Source: DASZYF01 sp035545535 (GTDB lineage Bacteria; Actinomycetota; Actinomycetes; Mycobacteriales; CAJCIY01). From it: DNA of 31,190 bases. Of this stretch, positions 14,518 through 21,890 are shown in pieces (positions within the stretch are counted from its first letter, which is position 1; the number at the start of each line of letters is the position of its first letter). The position numbers and the translations under genes were made by a program. The DNA lies in assembly GCA_035545535.1 (NCBI GenBank), contig DASZYF010000161.1, positions 1-31,190 of the forward strand. Reading direction: 5' to 3'. The notes under the pieces are model-generated. The model was not told the origin of the DNA. It saw nothing but the letters and a program-made list of their open reading frames with translations, and did not search any database.

Positions 14518-15523
14518 CGACCGGGCTCACGCCGTTCACGACATGCAGCACCGGTTCGCCGTCGACCACCCGCCGGATGTTGTCGACCGCCTGCGCGATC
14601 ATGCGGACCTGCGACTGCCGCGTGCTGCCGGCGGTGTGCGGGCTGATGAGGATGCGGTCGTGGCCCCGCAGCGGTGAGTCCATCGGCAGCGGCTCCTCCT
14701 CGAACACGTCGAGCGCCGCACCACCGAGCGCACCGGACGTGATCGCGGCGACGAGCGCATCGACGTCGATCACGCCACCGCGTCCGGCGTCGACGATGAG
14801 GGCCTCGCGGGGGAGCAGACCGAGCCGGCGGGCGTCGAGCAGCCCGCGGGTCTCCGGGGTGAGGGGCAGCACGCTGACGACCAGGTCGCTGCTCGCCATC
14901 AGGTCGTCGAGCTCGCGGTACGTCGCGCCGTGCTCCTGCTCCGGAGACCTGCGCGAGCGCGACCAGTAGGAGACGGGGCAGCCGAAGGCGCCGAGCAGCC
15001 GCGCGCACTCCTGGCCGATCGGTCCGAAGCCGACGATGCCCGCGCGCAGCGCATTGAGCTCGACGCTGTAGCGGGCGGCGATCTCGATCTGCGGCCACGC
15101 GCCGGCGCGCACCTCCGCGTCGGCCCACACGAGCGAGCGCGCGAGCGCGAGCGCGGCCGCCACGCACCACTGCGCGACCGCGACCGCGTTCGCGCCGGCA
15201 GTGTTGCTGACCGGGACCCCGCGCGCGGCGAGCGCGGGCAGGTCGAGGCTGTCCACGCCGACGCTCGGTTGCTGCACGAACGCGAGCGACGCACCGCACG
15301 CGTCGATCAGCGGCCGGTCGAACGGCAGCGGTGACGTCCCCTGCCAGCTCGCGAACACGATCTCGGCGTCGGCCACCGACGCCGCGACGTCGGACCAGTC
15401 CCGGGATGCCGGCGCCGAGAGGTCCACTCGGTCGGCGAGCGGTCCCATCAGCGCCCGCACGCCCTCGAGCGGGAGCGGCATCAGGGAGACGACGCGCCAG
15501 GGAGGTTGGGTGGGTCCGCTCAC
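14501..15523 (-). CDS. D-isomer-specific 2-hydroxyacid dehydrogenase family protein
   Basis: About 340 residues. The NAD-binding motif GFGPIGQ, the catalytic Arg in DAGRGGVID, the acidic EEEPLP and His in SPHTAGST show the D-2-hydroxyacid dehydrogenase fold with an intact catalytic trio. Substrate unknown; members reduce 2-keto acids such as glyoxylate, hydroxypyruvate or phosphonopyruvate. The start is doubtful: GTG 15523 fits the family's N-terminus, but it lies in the loop of a perfect inverted repeat (15504-15538), and ATG 15481 has no ribosome site. The 3' end overlaps the convergent ferrochelatase gene by 17 bases. Confidence 0.85.
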   Translation of the reverse strand: MSGPTQPPWRVVSLMPLPLEGVRALMGPLADRVDLSAPASRDWSDVAASVADAEIVFASWQGTSPLPFDRPLIDACGASLAFVQQPSVGVDSLDLPALAARGVPVSNTAGANAVAVAQWCVAAALALARSLVWADAEVRAGAWPQIEIAARYSVELNALRAGIVGFGPIGQECARLLGAFGCPVSYWSRSRRSPEQEHGATYRELDDLMASSDLVVSVLPLTPETRGLLDARRLGLLPREALIVDAGRGGVIDVDALVAAITSGALGGAALDVFEEEPLPMDSPLRGHDRILISPHTAGSTRQSQVRMIAQAVDNIRRVVDGEPVLHVVNGVSPVVTRRG

Positions 15524-15538
15524 GGGACCCACCCAACC
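15504..15538 (-). terminator. Perfect 14-bp inverted repeat after the thiolase gene
   Basis: GGTTGGGTGGGTCC (15504-15517) and GGACCCACCCAACC (15525-15538) are exact complements with a 7-nt loop, 5 nt after the thiolase stop. It would be a good terminator for the thiolase gene. The loop contains the likely GTG start of the dehydrogenase gene (15523), so it could also hide that start. Confidence 0.6.
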
Positions 15539-15543
15539 ATCGA

Positions 15544-16704
15544 TCAGAGCAGCTCGAGGATGGTGGCGTTGGCCATGCCGCCGCCTTCGCACATCGTCTG
15601 CAGCCCGTACTGGATGCCGTTCTCGCGCATGTGCGTCACGAGCGTCGTCATCAGGCGGGCGCCGCTGCCACCGAGCGGGTGGCCCAGGGCGATCGCGCCA
15701 CCGAGCGGGTTGAGCGACTTCGCGTCGGCGCCGATGTCCTTGAGCCACGCGAGCGGCACGGACGCGAACGCCTCGTTCACCTCGAACGCGCCGATCTGGT
15801 CGAGCGAGAGCCCGCTCTTCGCGAGCGCCTTCTGCGTCGCGGGGATCGGGGCGGTCAGCATGATGACCGGGTTGTCGCCCGCGAGCACCGCGGTGTGGAC
15901 GCGCGCGATCGGGTTGAGGCCGAGCTCCTTGGCCTTCTCCGACGTCGTCATGAGCAGCGCGGCCGAGCCGTCACTGATCTGCGAGCTGTTGCCCGCGTGG
16001 ATGACGCCGTCCTCCTTGAACGCGGGCTTGAGCGTCGCCAGCTTCTCGACGCTGCCACCGCGGCGCACGCCCTCGTCGGCCGAGATCACGGTGCCGTCGG
16101 GCAGCGTGTACGGCGCGATCTGCGACTCGAAGCGGCCCTCGTCCTGCGCGGCAGCGGCCTTCTCGTGCGACGCGACGGAGAACTCGTCGAGCTCGGTGCG
16201 CGACAGGCCCCACTTCTCGGCGATCATCTCGGCGCCGATGCCCTGGCTCGGCAGCCCCGGGTAGCGCTCGAAGTAGCGCGGGCCGAACGGCGTGTTCTCG
16301 GTGCCGGGGAACGCGCTCGCGCCCGAGGAAAGCATCGGCACGCGGCTCATGGACTCGACGCCCCCGGCGACGACGACGTCGTACTGGCCGGAGATCAGGC
16401 CCGCGGCCGCGAAGTGGACCGACTGCTGCGACGAACCGCACTGGCGGTCGACGGTGGTGCCGGGCACGGACTCCGGGAAGCCCGCGGCGAGGGCGGCGAC
16501 GCGCCCGACGTTGAACGACTGCTCGCCGACCTGGCTGACGCAGCCCCAGATCACGTCGTCGATCAGCTTCGGATCGACTCCGGCGCGCTCGGTGAGCGCG
16601 GTGAGCACGTGGGCGGACAGGTCGACCGGGTGGACGCCGGACAGGCCCCCACCACGCTTGCCGACAGGGGTACGGACGGCCTCGACGATGACGGCGTCAC
16701 GCAT
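15544..16704 (-). CDS. Thiolase (acetyl-CoA acyltransferase)
   Basis: A 386-residue thiolase with all active-site elements: DRQCGSS with nucleophile Cys89, NEAFA, GHPLG with His342, and CEGGGM with Cys372. It would cleave 3-ketoacyl-CoA in beta-oxidation or condense acetyl-CoA. The neighbouring divergent operon has hydratase, dehydrogenase and racemase genes, so degradation of a branched or steroid-type acyl chain is likely (inference). GGAAGGA stands 8 nt before ATG 16704. A palindromic site lies in the shared promoter. Confidence 0.93.
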   Translation of the reverse strand: MRDAVIVEAVRTPVGKRGGGLSGVHPVDLSAHVLTALTERAGVDPKLIDDVIWGCVSQVGEQSFNVGRVAALAAGFPESVPGTTVDRQCGSSQQSVHFAAAGLISGQYDVVVAGGVESMSRVPMLSSGASAFPGTENTPFGPRYFERYPGLPSQGIGAEMIAEKWGLSRTELDEFSVASHEKAAAAQDEGRFESQIAPYTLPDGTVISADEGVRRGGSVEKLATLKPAFKEDGVIHAGNSSQISDGSAALLMTTSEKAKELGLNPIARVHTAVLAGDNPVIMLTAPIPATQKALAKSGLSLDQIGAFEVNEAFASVPLAWLKDIGADAKSLNPLGGAIALGHPLGGSGARLMTTLVTHMRENGIQYGLQTMCEGGGMANATILELL

Positions 16705-16765
16705 GGCTTCGGTCCTTCCAGGAGGGTGTCCCGACGCTTTCGGGGCGTTCAGACTGACACAACGA

Positions 16766-16779
16766 TGACCACCCGGTCA
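16766..16779. promoter_or_regulatory. 14-bp palindromic operator, copy A
   Basis: TGACCACCCGGTCA has 5-bp arms (TGACC/GGTCA) and a 4-bp spacer. Read on the other strand it is TGACCGGGTGGTCA, identical to the site at 23089-23102 before the aldehyde dehydrogenase gene. The right arm begins 23 bases before the -10 box of the hydratase operon. It looks like a TetR-type repressor site. Confidence 0.6.
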
Positions 16780-16797
16780 GCGCTTCCCGCCGGTCGC

Positions 16798-16803
16798 TAG
16801 CCT
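16798..16803 (+). promoter_or_regulatory. Leaderless -10 box of the beta-oxidation operon
   Basis: TAGCCT ends 6 nt before GTG 16810, placing the transcription start at the start codon. The GGTCA half-site of the palindrome falls in the -35 region. Confidence 0.6.
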
Positions 16804-16809
16804 GCGGGC

Positions 16810-17682
16810 GTGACCAGCGACACACCCGATGTCCTGTACGCGGTCGAGGACCGTGTGGCCACCGTCACACTGAACCGGCCCGAGGTGCTGAACGCGCTGC
16901 GCGTCGACACCCAGGAGCGCTTCTTCGCTGCGATGCACCGGGCCGACGACGACCCCGAGGTCCGCGCGGTGGTGGTCACCGGAGCAGGCCGGGGCTTCTG
17001 TGCGGGCGCCGACCTCGGCTGGCTCGCGGGGGTCGGCGAGCACGGGCTCGACCAGAGCGACGCGGGTGCCATGGGCGCCCGGCCCGAGCTGCCCGACATG
17101 GCGCTCGACCTCTCGGTGCCGGTCATCGGCGCGATCAACGGCCCCGCGGCCGGCCTGGGCTTCGCGATCATGCTGATGAACGACGTGCGCTTCGCCGCCG
17201 CCGGCGCCAAGTTCACGACCACGTTCGCCCGCCTCGGCCTCGTCGCCGAGTACGCCACGTCGTGGCTGCTCCCGCGCCTCATCGGCGTGGGCCACGCGCT
17301 GGACCTGCTGCTCACCGGCCGCACGTTCACCGCCGAGGAGGGCAAGGAGCTCGGGCTCTTCCAGCACGTGCTGCCCGCCGAAGAGGTGCTGCCGGCTGCG
17401 CAGGCGTACGCCCGGGGTCTTGCGCAAGGATCGTCACCGACCTCGATGGCCCTGATCCGCCGCCAGGTGTACGGCGATCTCCACCGCACCCGGGAGGACG
17501 CCATGCTCGACAGCGTCGCGATGATGCTCGAGAGCTTCGGCCGCCCCGACCTCGGGGAGGGCGTCGCGGCGCAGGCCGAGAAGCGCCTGCCCGACTTCCC
17601 GCCGTACACCCCGCCCGGCACCACGAGCTATCGCGGACCCTCCCCGCACCAGCGCACGGACAACACGGAAGGCACCCAGTGA
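16810..17682 (+). CDS. Enoyl-CoA hydratase/isomerase family protein
   Basis: A 290-residue crotonase-fold protein. The oxyanion-hole segments are FCAGADLGW (63-71) and GAINGPAAGLGFAI (107-120), and Glu147 in LGLVAEYATSW is a candidate acid/base; the second Glu usual in hydratases is not evident, so isomerase or other crotonase chemistry is possible. It should hydrate or isomerise an enoyl-CoA. First gene of an operon; the stop overlaps the next start as GTGA. Leaderless GTG 16810 has no ribosome site. The C-terminal 20 residues are Pro-rich and non-conserved. Confidence 0.9.
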   Translation: MTSDTPDVLYAVEDRVATVTLNRPEVLNALRVDTQERFFAAMHRADDDPEVRAVVVTGAGRGFCAGADLGWLAGVGEHGLDQSDAGAMGARPELPDMALDLSVPVIGAINGPAAGLGFAIMLMNDVRFAAAGAKFTTTFARLGLVAEYATSWLLPRLIGVGHALDLLLTGRTFTAEEGKELGLFQHVLPAEEVLPAAQAYARGLAQGSSPTSMALIRRQVYGDLHRTREDAMLDSVAMMLESFGRPDLGEGVAAQAEKRLPDFPPYTPPGTTSYRGPSPHQRTDNTEGTQ

Positions 17683-18584
17683 CCGACATCTCCTTCGACG
17701 GCCGCGTCGCGATCGTCACCGGCTCCGGCAACGGGCTCGGCAAGACCTACGCGCTCGAGCTCGCCCGCCGCGGCGCTGCCGTCGTCGTCAACGACCTCGG
17801 CGGCTCGGTCGACGGCAAGGGCGGCGCGGAGGCAGCCGCTCAGCTCGTCGTCGACGAGATCAAGGCCGCCGGCGGCGAGGCCGTCCCCAGCTACGACTCG
17901 GTGTCCACCCCCGAGGGTGGCGAGGCGATCGTCAAGACCGCGATCGACGCGTTCGGCAAGGTCGACGTCGTCATCAACAACGCCGGCATCCTCCGCGACA
18001 AGAGCTTCACCAAGCTCGAGTGGGCCGACCTGGACGCCGTGCTCGACGTGCACCTGAAGGGCGCCTTCTACGTGAGCCGCCCCGCGTTCCTCAACATGAA
18101 GGAGAACGGCTACGGCCGCTTCGTCTTCACCTCGAGCGCGAGCGGCATCTGGGGCAACTTCGGGCAGAGCAACTACGGCGCCGCGAAGATGGGTCTCGTC
18201 GGCCTGTCCAACGTGCTGTCGGTCGAGGGCGCGAAGAGCGGCATCCTGTCCAACTGCGTCGCACCGGTCGCGCGCACGCGCATGACCGAGGAGCTCATGG
18301 GCGCGGCGGCGGAGGCGCTCGACCCCGAGCTGGTCACGCCGATGACGGTGTTCCTCGCGAGCGAGGCCTGCACCTTCACGCACGAGGTGTTCTCGGCCGC
18401 GGGTGGCAAGTACGCGCGCATCTTCACCGGCCTCACACCCGGCTGGTACGCCGGCAAGGGCGCCCGCCCGACCGCCGAGGACATCCTCGCCAACCTCGAC
18501 AAGATCGAGGATCAGACCGGCTACACCGAGCCCAAGCAGAACGCGGACGAGCTCACCGCGCTGTACGCGACGCTGCAGGGCTAG
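17679..18584 (+). CDS. SDR dehydrogenase, MFE-2/17beta-HSD4-like
   Basis: A 301-residue SDR with TGSGNGLGKTYA at the cofactor site, NNAG (100-103), Ser152/153, and a catalytic Tyr166-x-x-x-Lys170. Segments such as VVNDLGG, VINNAGILRDKSF and GNFGQSNYGAAKMGLVGLSN are hallmarks of the (3R)-hydroxyacyl-CoA dehydrogenase domain of eukaryotic MFE-2 and of mycobacterial HSD4-type enzymes. It probably oxidises 3-hydroxyacyl-CoA or a hydroxysteroid-CoA. Start GTG 17679 overlaps the hydratase stop and the racemase gene starts 2 nt after its stop. Confidence 0.92.
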   Translation: MTDISFDGRVAIVTGSGNGLGKTYALELARRGAAVVVNDLGGSVDGKGGAEAAAQLVVDEIKAAGGEAVPSYDSVSTPEGGEAIVKTAIDAFGKVDVVINNAGILRDKSFTKLEWADLDAVLDVHLKGAFYVSRPAFLNMKENGYGRFVFTSSASGIWGNFGQSNYGAAKMGLVGLSNVLSVEGAKSGILSNCVAPVARTRMTEELMGAAAEALDPELVTPMTVFLASEACTFTHEVFSAAGGKYARIFTGLTPGWYAGKGARPTAEDILANLDKIEDQTGYTEPKQNADELTALYATLQG

Positions 18585-18586
18585 CG

Positions 18587-19729
18587 GTGGGCGCCGGCCC
18601 GCTCGACGGGCTCAAGGTCGTCGAGCTGGCCGGCCTCGGTCCGGCCCCGTTCGCCGCGATGGTGCTGGCCGGGCTCGGCGCGGACATCATCCGCGTCGAC
18701 CGGCCCGTCAAGGTCGACCGCTTCAGCGATCCGCGGAACGACCTGCTCAACCGCGGGCGGCCGTGCATCGCCGTCGACCTCAAGAACCCCGAGGGGGTCG
18801 ACGCGGTCCGCCGGCTGTGCGACGCGGCCGACGTCCTCATCGAGGGCTTCCGGCCCGGGGTGGCGGAGCGGCTCGGACTCGGCCCCGACGAGCTGCTCGC
18901 GCGCAACCCGCGGCTCGTCTACGGCCGCATGACCGGCTGGGGCCAGGACGGCCCGCTCGCGCCCGAGGTGGGGCACGACATCAACTACATCGCGATCACC
19001 GGCGCGCTGCACGCGGTCGGCCGCAAGGACAGCGGGCCGGTGCCGCCGCTCAACCTGGTCGGCGACTTCGGCGGCGGTGCGATGCTGCTCGTCTGCGGCG
19101 TGCTCGCCGCGCTGCACGAGCGGCAGACGTCCGGCCGGGGCCAGGTCGTCGACGCCGCGATGGTCGATGGCGTCACGATGCTGATGGCGATGATCTACGG
19201 CTTCCGCAACCAGAGCATCTGGACCGACGAGCGCCAGGACAACATGCTCGACGGCGGAGCGCCGTTCTACGACACCTACGAGTGCGCCGACGGCGGCTGG
19301 ATCGCGGTCGGCGCGATCGAGACGCAGTTCTTCGCGGCGTTCGAGGAGCGGCTCGGCATCGGCCCCCTAGGCAACCAGCTCGACCGCGCTCAGTGGCCCG
19401 AGCAGAAGGCGCGCATCGCCGCCCGCTTCAAGGAGAAGACGCGCGACGAGTGGGCCGCGGTGTTCGCAGGGAGCGACGCGTGCGTCGCGCCGGTGCTGTC
19501 GATGCCGGAGGCGCCGCAGCACCCGCACGTCATCGCCCGCGGCGCGCTCACCGAGGAGGACGGCATCCTCACGCCCGGCGTGGCGCCGAAGTTCTCGCGC
19601 ACTCCCGGTGCGCTGACGCGGCCGTCGTCGGTGTCCGGTCAGGACACGCGAGAAGGCCTGTCCCACTGGGGCTTCAGCGACGACGAGATCGCCGGGCTCG
19701 AAGCGTCGGGAGCCGTCGTCCAGGTCTGA
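18587..19729 (+). CDS. Alpha-methylacyl-CoA racemase (CaiB/BaiF family III CoA-transferase fold)
   Basis: A 380-residue protein. The residues equivalent to the catalytic trio of M. tuberculosis MCR (His126, Asp156, Glu241) are His130 (GHDINYIA), Asp160 (VGDFGGG) and Glu245 (AIETQFF), each shifted by four, which favours racemase over simple CoA transfer. Racemases of this type convert (2R)- to (2S)-methylacyl-CoA so that beta-oxidation of methyl-branched chains, including sterol side chains, can go on. GTG 18587 follows CAGGG and lies 2 nt after the dehydrogenase stop. Last gene of the operon. Confidence 0.9.
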   Translation: MGAGPLDGLKVVELAGLGPAPFAAMVLAGLGADIIRVDRPVKVDRFSDPRNDLLNRGRPCIAVDLKNPEGVDAVRRLCDAADVLIEGFRPGVAERLGLGPDELLARNPRLVYGRMTGWGQDGPLAPEVGHDINYIAITGALHAVGRKDSGPVPPLNLVGDFGGGAMLLVCGVLAALHERQTSGRGQVVDAAMVDGVTMLMAMIYGFRNQSIWTDERQDNMLDGGAPFYDTYECADGGWIAVGAIETQFFAAFEERLGIGPLGNQLDRAQWPEQKARIAARFKEKTRDEWAAVFAGSDACVAPVLSMPEAPQHPHVIARGALTEEDGILTPGVAPKFSRTPGALTRPSSVSGQDTREGLSHWGFSDDEIAGLEASGAVVQV

Positions 19730-19743
19730 CCCGCGGCGACGGA

Positions 19744-21141
19744 TCACGAGTCGCCGAGCAGCGTGACGGTCCGGCCCGGCCGCAGCTGGGCGGCCTCGAA
19801 CAGCGCTCGGTGGTCGCGCACCCAGCCGACGAGCGGGTAGCCGCCGGTCGTGGGGTGCCCGGCGAGGAAGACGACCGGCTGACCACCGGGTGGCAGCTGC
19901 ACGGCGCCGGGCACCAGGCCGACGGTGCGCGTCGGTGCATCGTGCGGCGATGCATCCCCGGCGAGGCGCAGGGCTGTGCGGTCGCTGCGCGGGTCGACGG
20001 TCCAGGTCCCGCACGCCCGCTCGAGCAGGTGCGCGTCGGGCCCCGGCTCGAGTGCGAGCACCAGCTCGGCGGCCGGTGCCTCGACCGGGTGCGTCGCAGT
20101 GAAGGCCGCCTTGTCGCTGCGCTGCCCGTCCTCACCGCGGACGGGCAGTCCGTCGCCCGGGCGCAACGGCGGCGGCCCGAGACCGCCGAGCGTGTCCGAC
20201 GTGGCCGAGCCGAGCACGGGATCGACCCGGATGCCGCCCTCGAGCCCGATCCAGCACCGCCACGCCGGCAGCCGGCGGAGGTCGCCGTCGGTGACGACCC
20301 GCTCGCCGCCCGGCCACACGATCGCGGCCCGCCGCCCGCCGAGGTCGAGGTGCGGGCCGCGGAAGACCGCTTCGAGGGCCGGCACCTCGCCCTCGTTGCC
20401 GACGAGGAGGTTGGCCCGGTGCCAGCAGCGCGGGTCGAGTGCGCCCGACCACGGCACGCCCAGGTGCGCGTAGCCGACGCGTGGACGCGCCACGACCACC
20501 GTCTGCGGGCCGCCGTCGAGGACGCGGACGCCGTCGCGCACCGGAGGGCGCGCCGGTCGTGTCGCGGTGGTCTCGACGCGGTCGCGGACGGCGACGAAGC
20601 GCACCGTGTCGCCGGGAGCGAACAGTGCGGGTGGGTCGGCGTCGGGGCGGAACGGCGTGATGCCCACCGCGCGGCCGAGCAGCCGCCAGCCGCCCGGTGA
20701 CGCCGTCGGGTAGATGCAAGTGCGCGCGCCGGCGACGGCGACCGAGAGCGCGGGCACCGACGGTCGCGGCGCGTCGAGCCGGGGGAGGTGCAGCGCGGGG
20801 TCGAGCCCGTCGAGGTAGGCGAACCCGGGGGAGAACCCGAGGAACGCCACCCGGTAGGGCACCGCGGTGTGGCGGGCGACCACCTCGTCGGCCGGCAGCC
20901 CGAAGCTCTCGAGGTCCGCGCCGTCGTAGACGACCGGCACGACGTGCTCGTGGCCCGGGACCGCGACGTGCGGCAGCTCGTCGGGCAGCGGGCCGCCGCC
21001 ACGCACGAGGAGGGTCCCGTCGCCGGGCACCGCGTCGACCGGCCGCGACCGCGTGAGCGCGCGCAGCCCGGCCGCGAGACCGACGGGATCATCGGTCTCG
21101 ATGAGCCGGCTGTCGCCTAGGCGAAGGGTGCGACCGTCCAC
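19744..21141 (-). CDS. pxpBC: 5-oxoprolinase subunits B and C, fused (KipI-KipA type)
   Basis: A 465-residue fusion. Residues 1 to about 195 are PxpB (allophanate hydrolase subunit 1/KipI): FLGFSPGFAYLDGLD (100-114), then a TASPGGWRLLG segment. Residues about 205-465 are PxpC (subunit 2/KipA): LDGGPQTVVV and VGYAHLGVPWSGALDP. With PxpA they would form ATP-dependent 5-oxoprolinase, which opens pyroglutamate to glutamate. GTG 21141 is preceded by GGAGG at 7 nt and overlaps the end of pxpA by 25 bases, suggesting coupling. Convergent with the racemase gene. Many bacteria have B and C as separate genes. Confidence 0.9.
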   Translation of the reverse strand: MDGRTLRLGDSRLIETDDPVGLAAGLRALTRSRPVDAVPGDGTLLVRGGGPLPDELPHVAVPGHEHVVPVVYDGADLESFGLPADEVVARHTAVPYRVAFLGFSPGFAYLDGLDPALHLPRLDAPRPSVPALSVAVAGARTCIYPTASPGGWRLLGRAVGITPFRPDADPPALFAPGDTVRFVAVRDRVETTATRPARPPVRDGVRVLDGGPQTVVVARPRVGYAHLGVPWSGALDPRCWHRANLLVGNEGEVPALEAVFRGPHLDLGGRRAAIVWPGGERVVTDGDLRRLPAWRCWIGLEGGIRVDPVLGSATSDTLGGLGPPPLRPGDGLPVRGEDGQRSDKAAFTATHPVEAPAAELVLALEPGPDAHLLERACGTWTVDPRSDRTALRLAGDASPHDAPTRTVGLVPGAVQLPPGGQPVVFLAGHPTTGGYPLVGWVRDHRALFEAAQLRPGRTVTLLGDS

Positions 21142-21797
21142 CCGTCCGCCTCCAACGCGGCCCGCACCGCCGATGCGGTCTCGACGGCGCCCGGCGAGTC
21201 GCCGTGGACGCAGATCGACCGGATCCCGGCGCGCGCCAGCGAGACAGCCTGCGCCGCAGCCAGTCCCGGCTGGTCGTGCACCGCGCCGGGCTGGTCGCGG
21301 GGCCGCAGCCGGTCGCCGTCGTAGGCGCGGTCGGCGAAGCCCTCGGCGACCGCGGCGTAGCGGGAGCCGGGCATCAGCAGCAGCGGCAGGTCGAGCAGGC
21401 GCACCGCGTCGATGACTGCGTCCGCCTGCGCGTCCTCGGTGAGCACCCGGTGGTACAGCGCCCCGTGCGGCTTCACGTAGCGCACCCGCGTGCCCGCGCC
21501 GCGGCACAGCGCGTCGAGCGCGCCCGCCTGCCAGAGCACCTGTGCCCGCAGCACCGCCGGGTCGACCTCCAGCGGCCGGCGGCCGAAGCCCTCGCGGTCC
21601 ACGTAGGACACCTGCGCGCCCACCGCGACGCCCCGCTCGGCGGCCAGTGCGACCACCGGGCGCAGCGACTCCGCGTCGCCGGCGTGCCCGCCGCAGGCCA
21701 CGTTGGCGCTGCTGACCACCGCGAGCAGGCCGGCGTCGTCGAAGCCCTCGCCGCAGTCGGCGTTGAGGTCCACCACCCGGCTGCCCACGCGCGCCAT
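21117..21797 (-). CDS. pxpA: 5-oxoprolinase subunit A (LamB/YcsF family)
   Basis: A 226-residue LamB/YcsF protein with DLNADCGEG, ANVACGGHAGD (usual form ANIACGFHAGD), KPHGALYH and CVHGDSPGAV motifs. The usual segment after GEG (W-R-M-G-D-D) is shortened here to FDDAGLL. It is the first gene of a pxpA-pxpBC pair. ATG 21797 is taken as start; GTG 21788, with GAGG 9 nt upstream, is an equal alternative that would remove three residues. It is divergent from the SpoIID-like gene with about 93 bases between. Confidence 0.9.
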   Translation of the reverse strand: MARVGSRVVDLNADCGEGFDDAGLLAVVSSANVACGGHAGDAESLRPVVALAAERGVAVGAQVSYVDREGFGRRPLEVDPAVLRAQVLWQAGALDALCRGAGTRVRYVKPHGALYHRVLTEDAQADAVIDAVRLLDLPLLLMPGSRYAAVAEGFADRAYDGDRLRPRDQPGAVHDQPGLAAAQAVSLARAGIRSICVHGDSPGAVETASAVRAALEADGWTVAPFA

Positions 21798-21877
21798 CCT
21801 CGCGCCGACATGCAGCCGCCACCTCCGTGTCGCCCATCCGACACCTTCCCGACCTGTTCCGTTGGGGGTGCCCCTCC

Positions 21878-21883
21878 TACCGT
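21878..21883 (+). promoter_or_regulatory. Leaderless -10 box of the SpoIID-like gene
   Basis: TACCGT ends 7 nt before GTG 21891, which is followed at once by a second GTG. Confidence 0.5.
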
Positions 21884-21890
21884 TCGGGGC

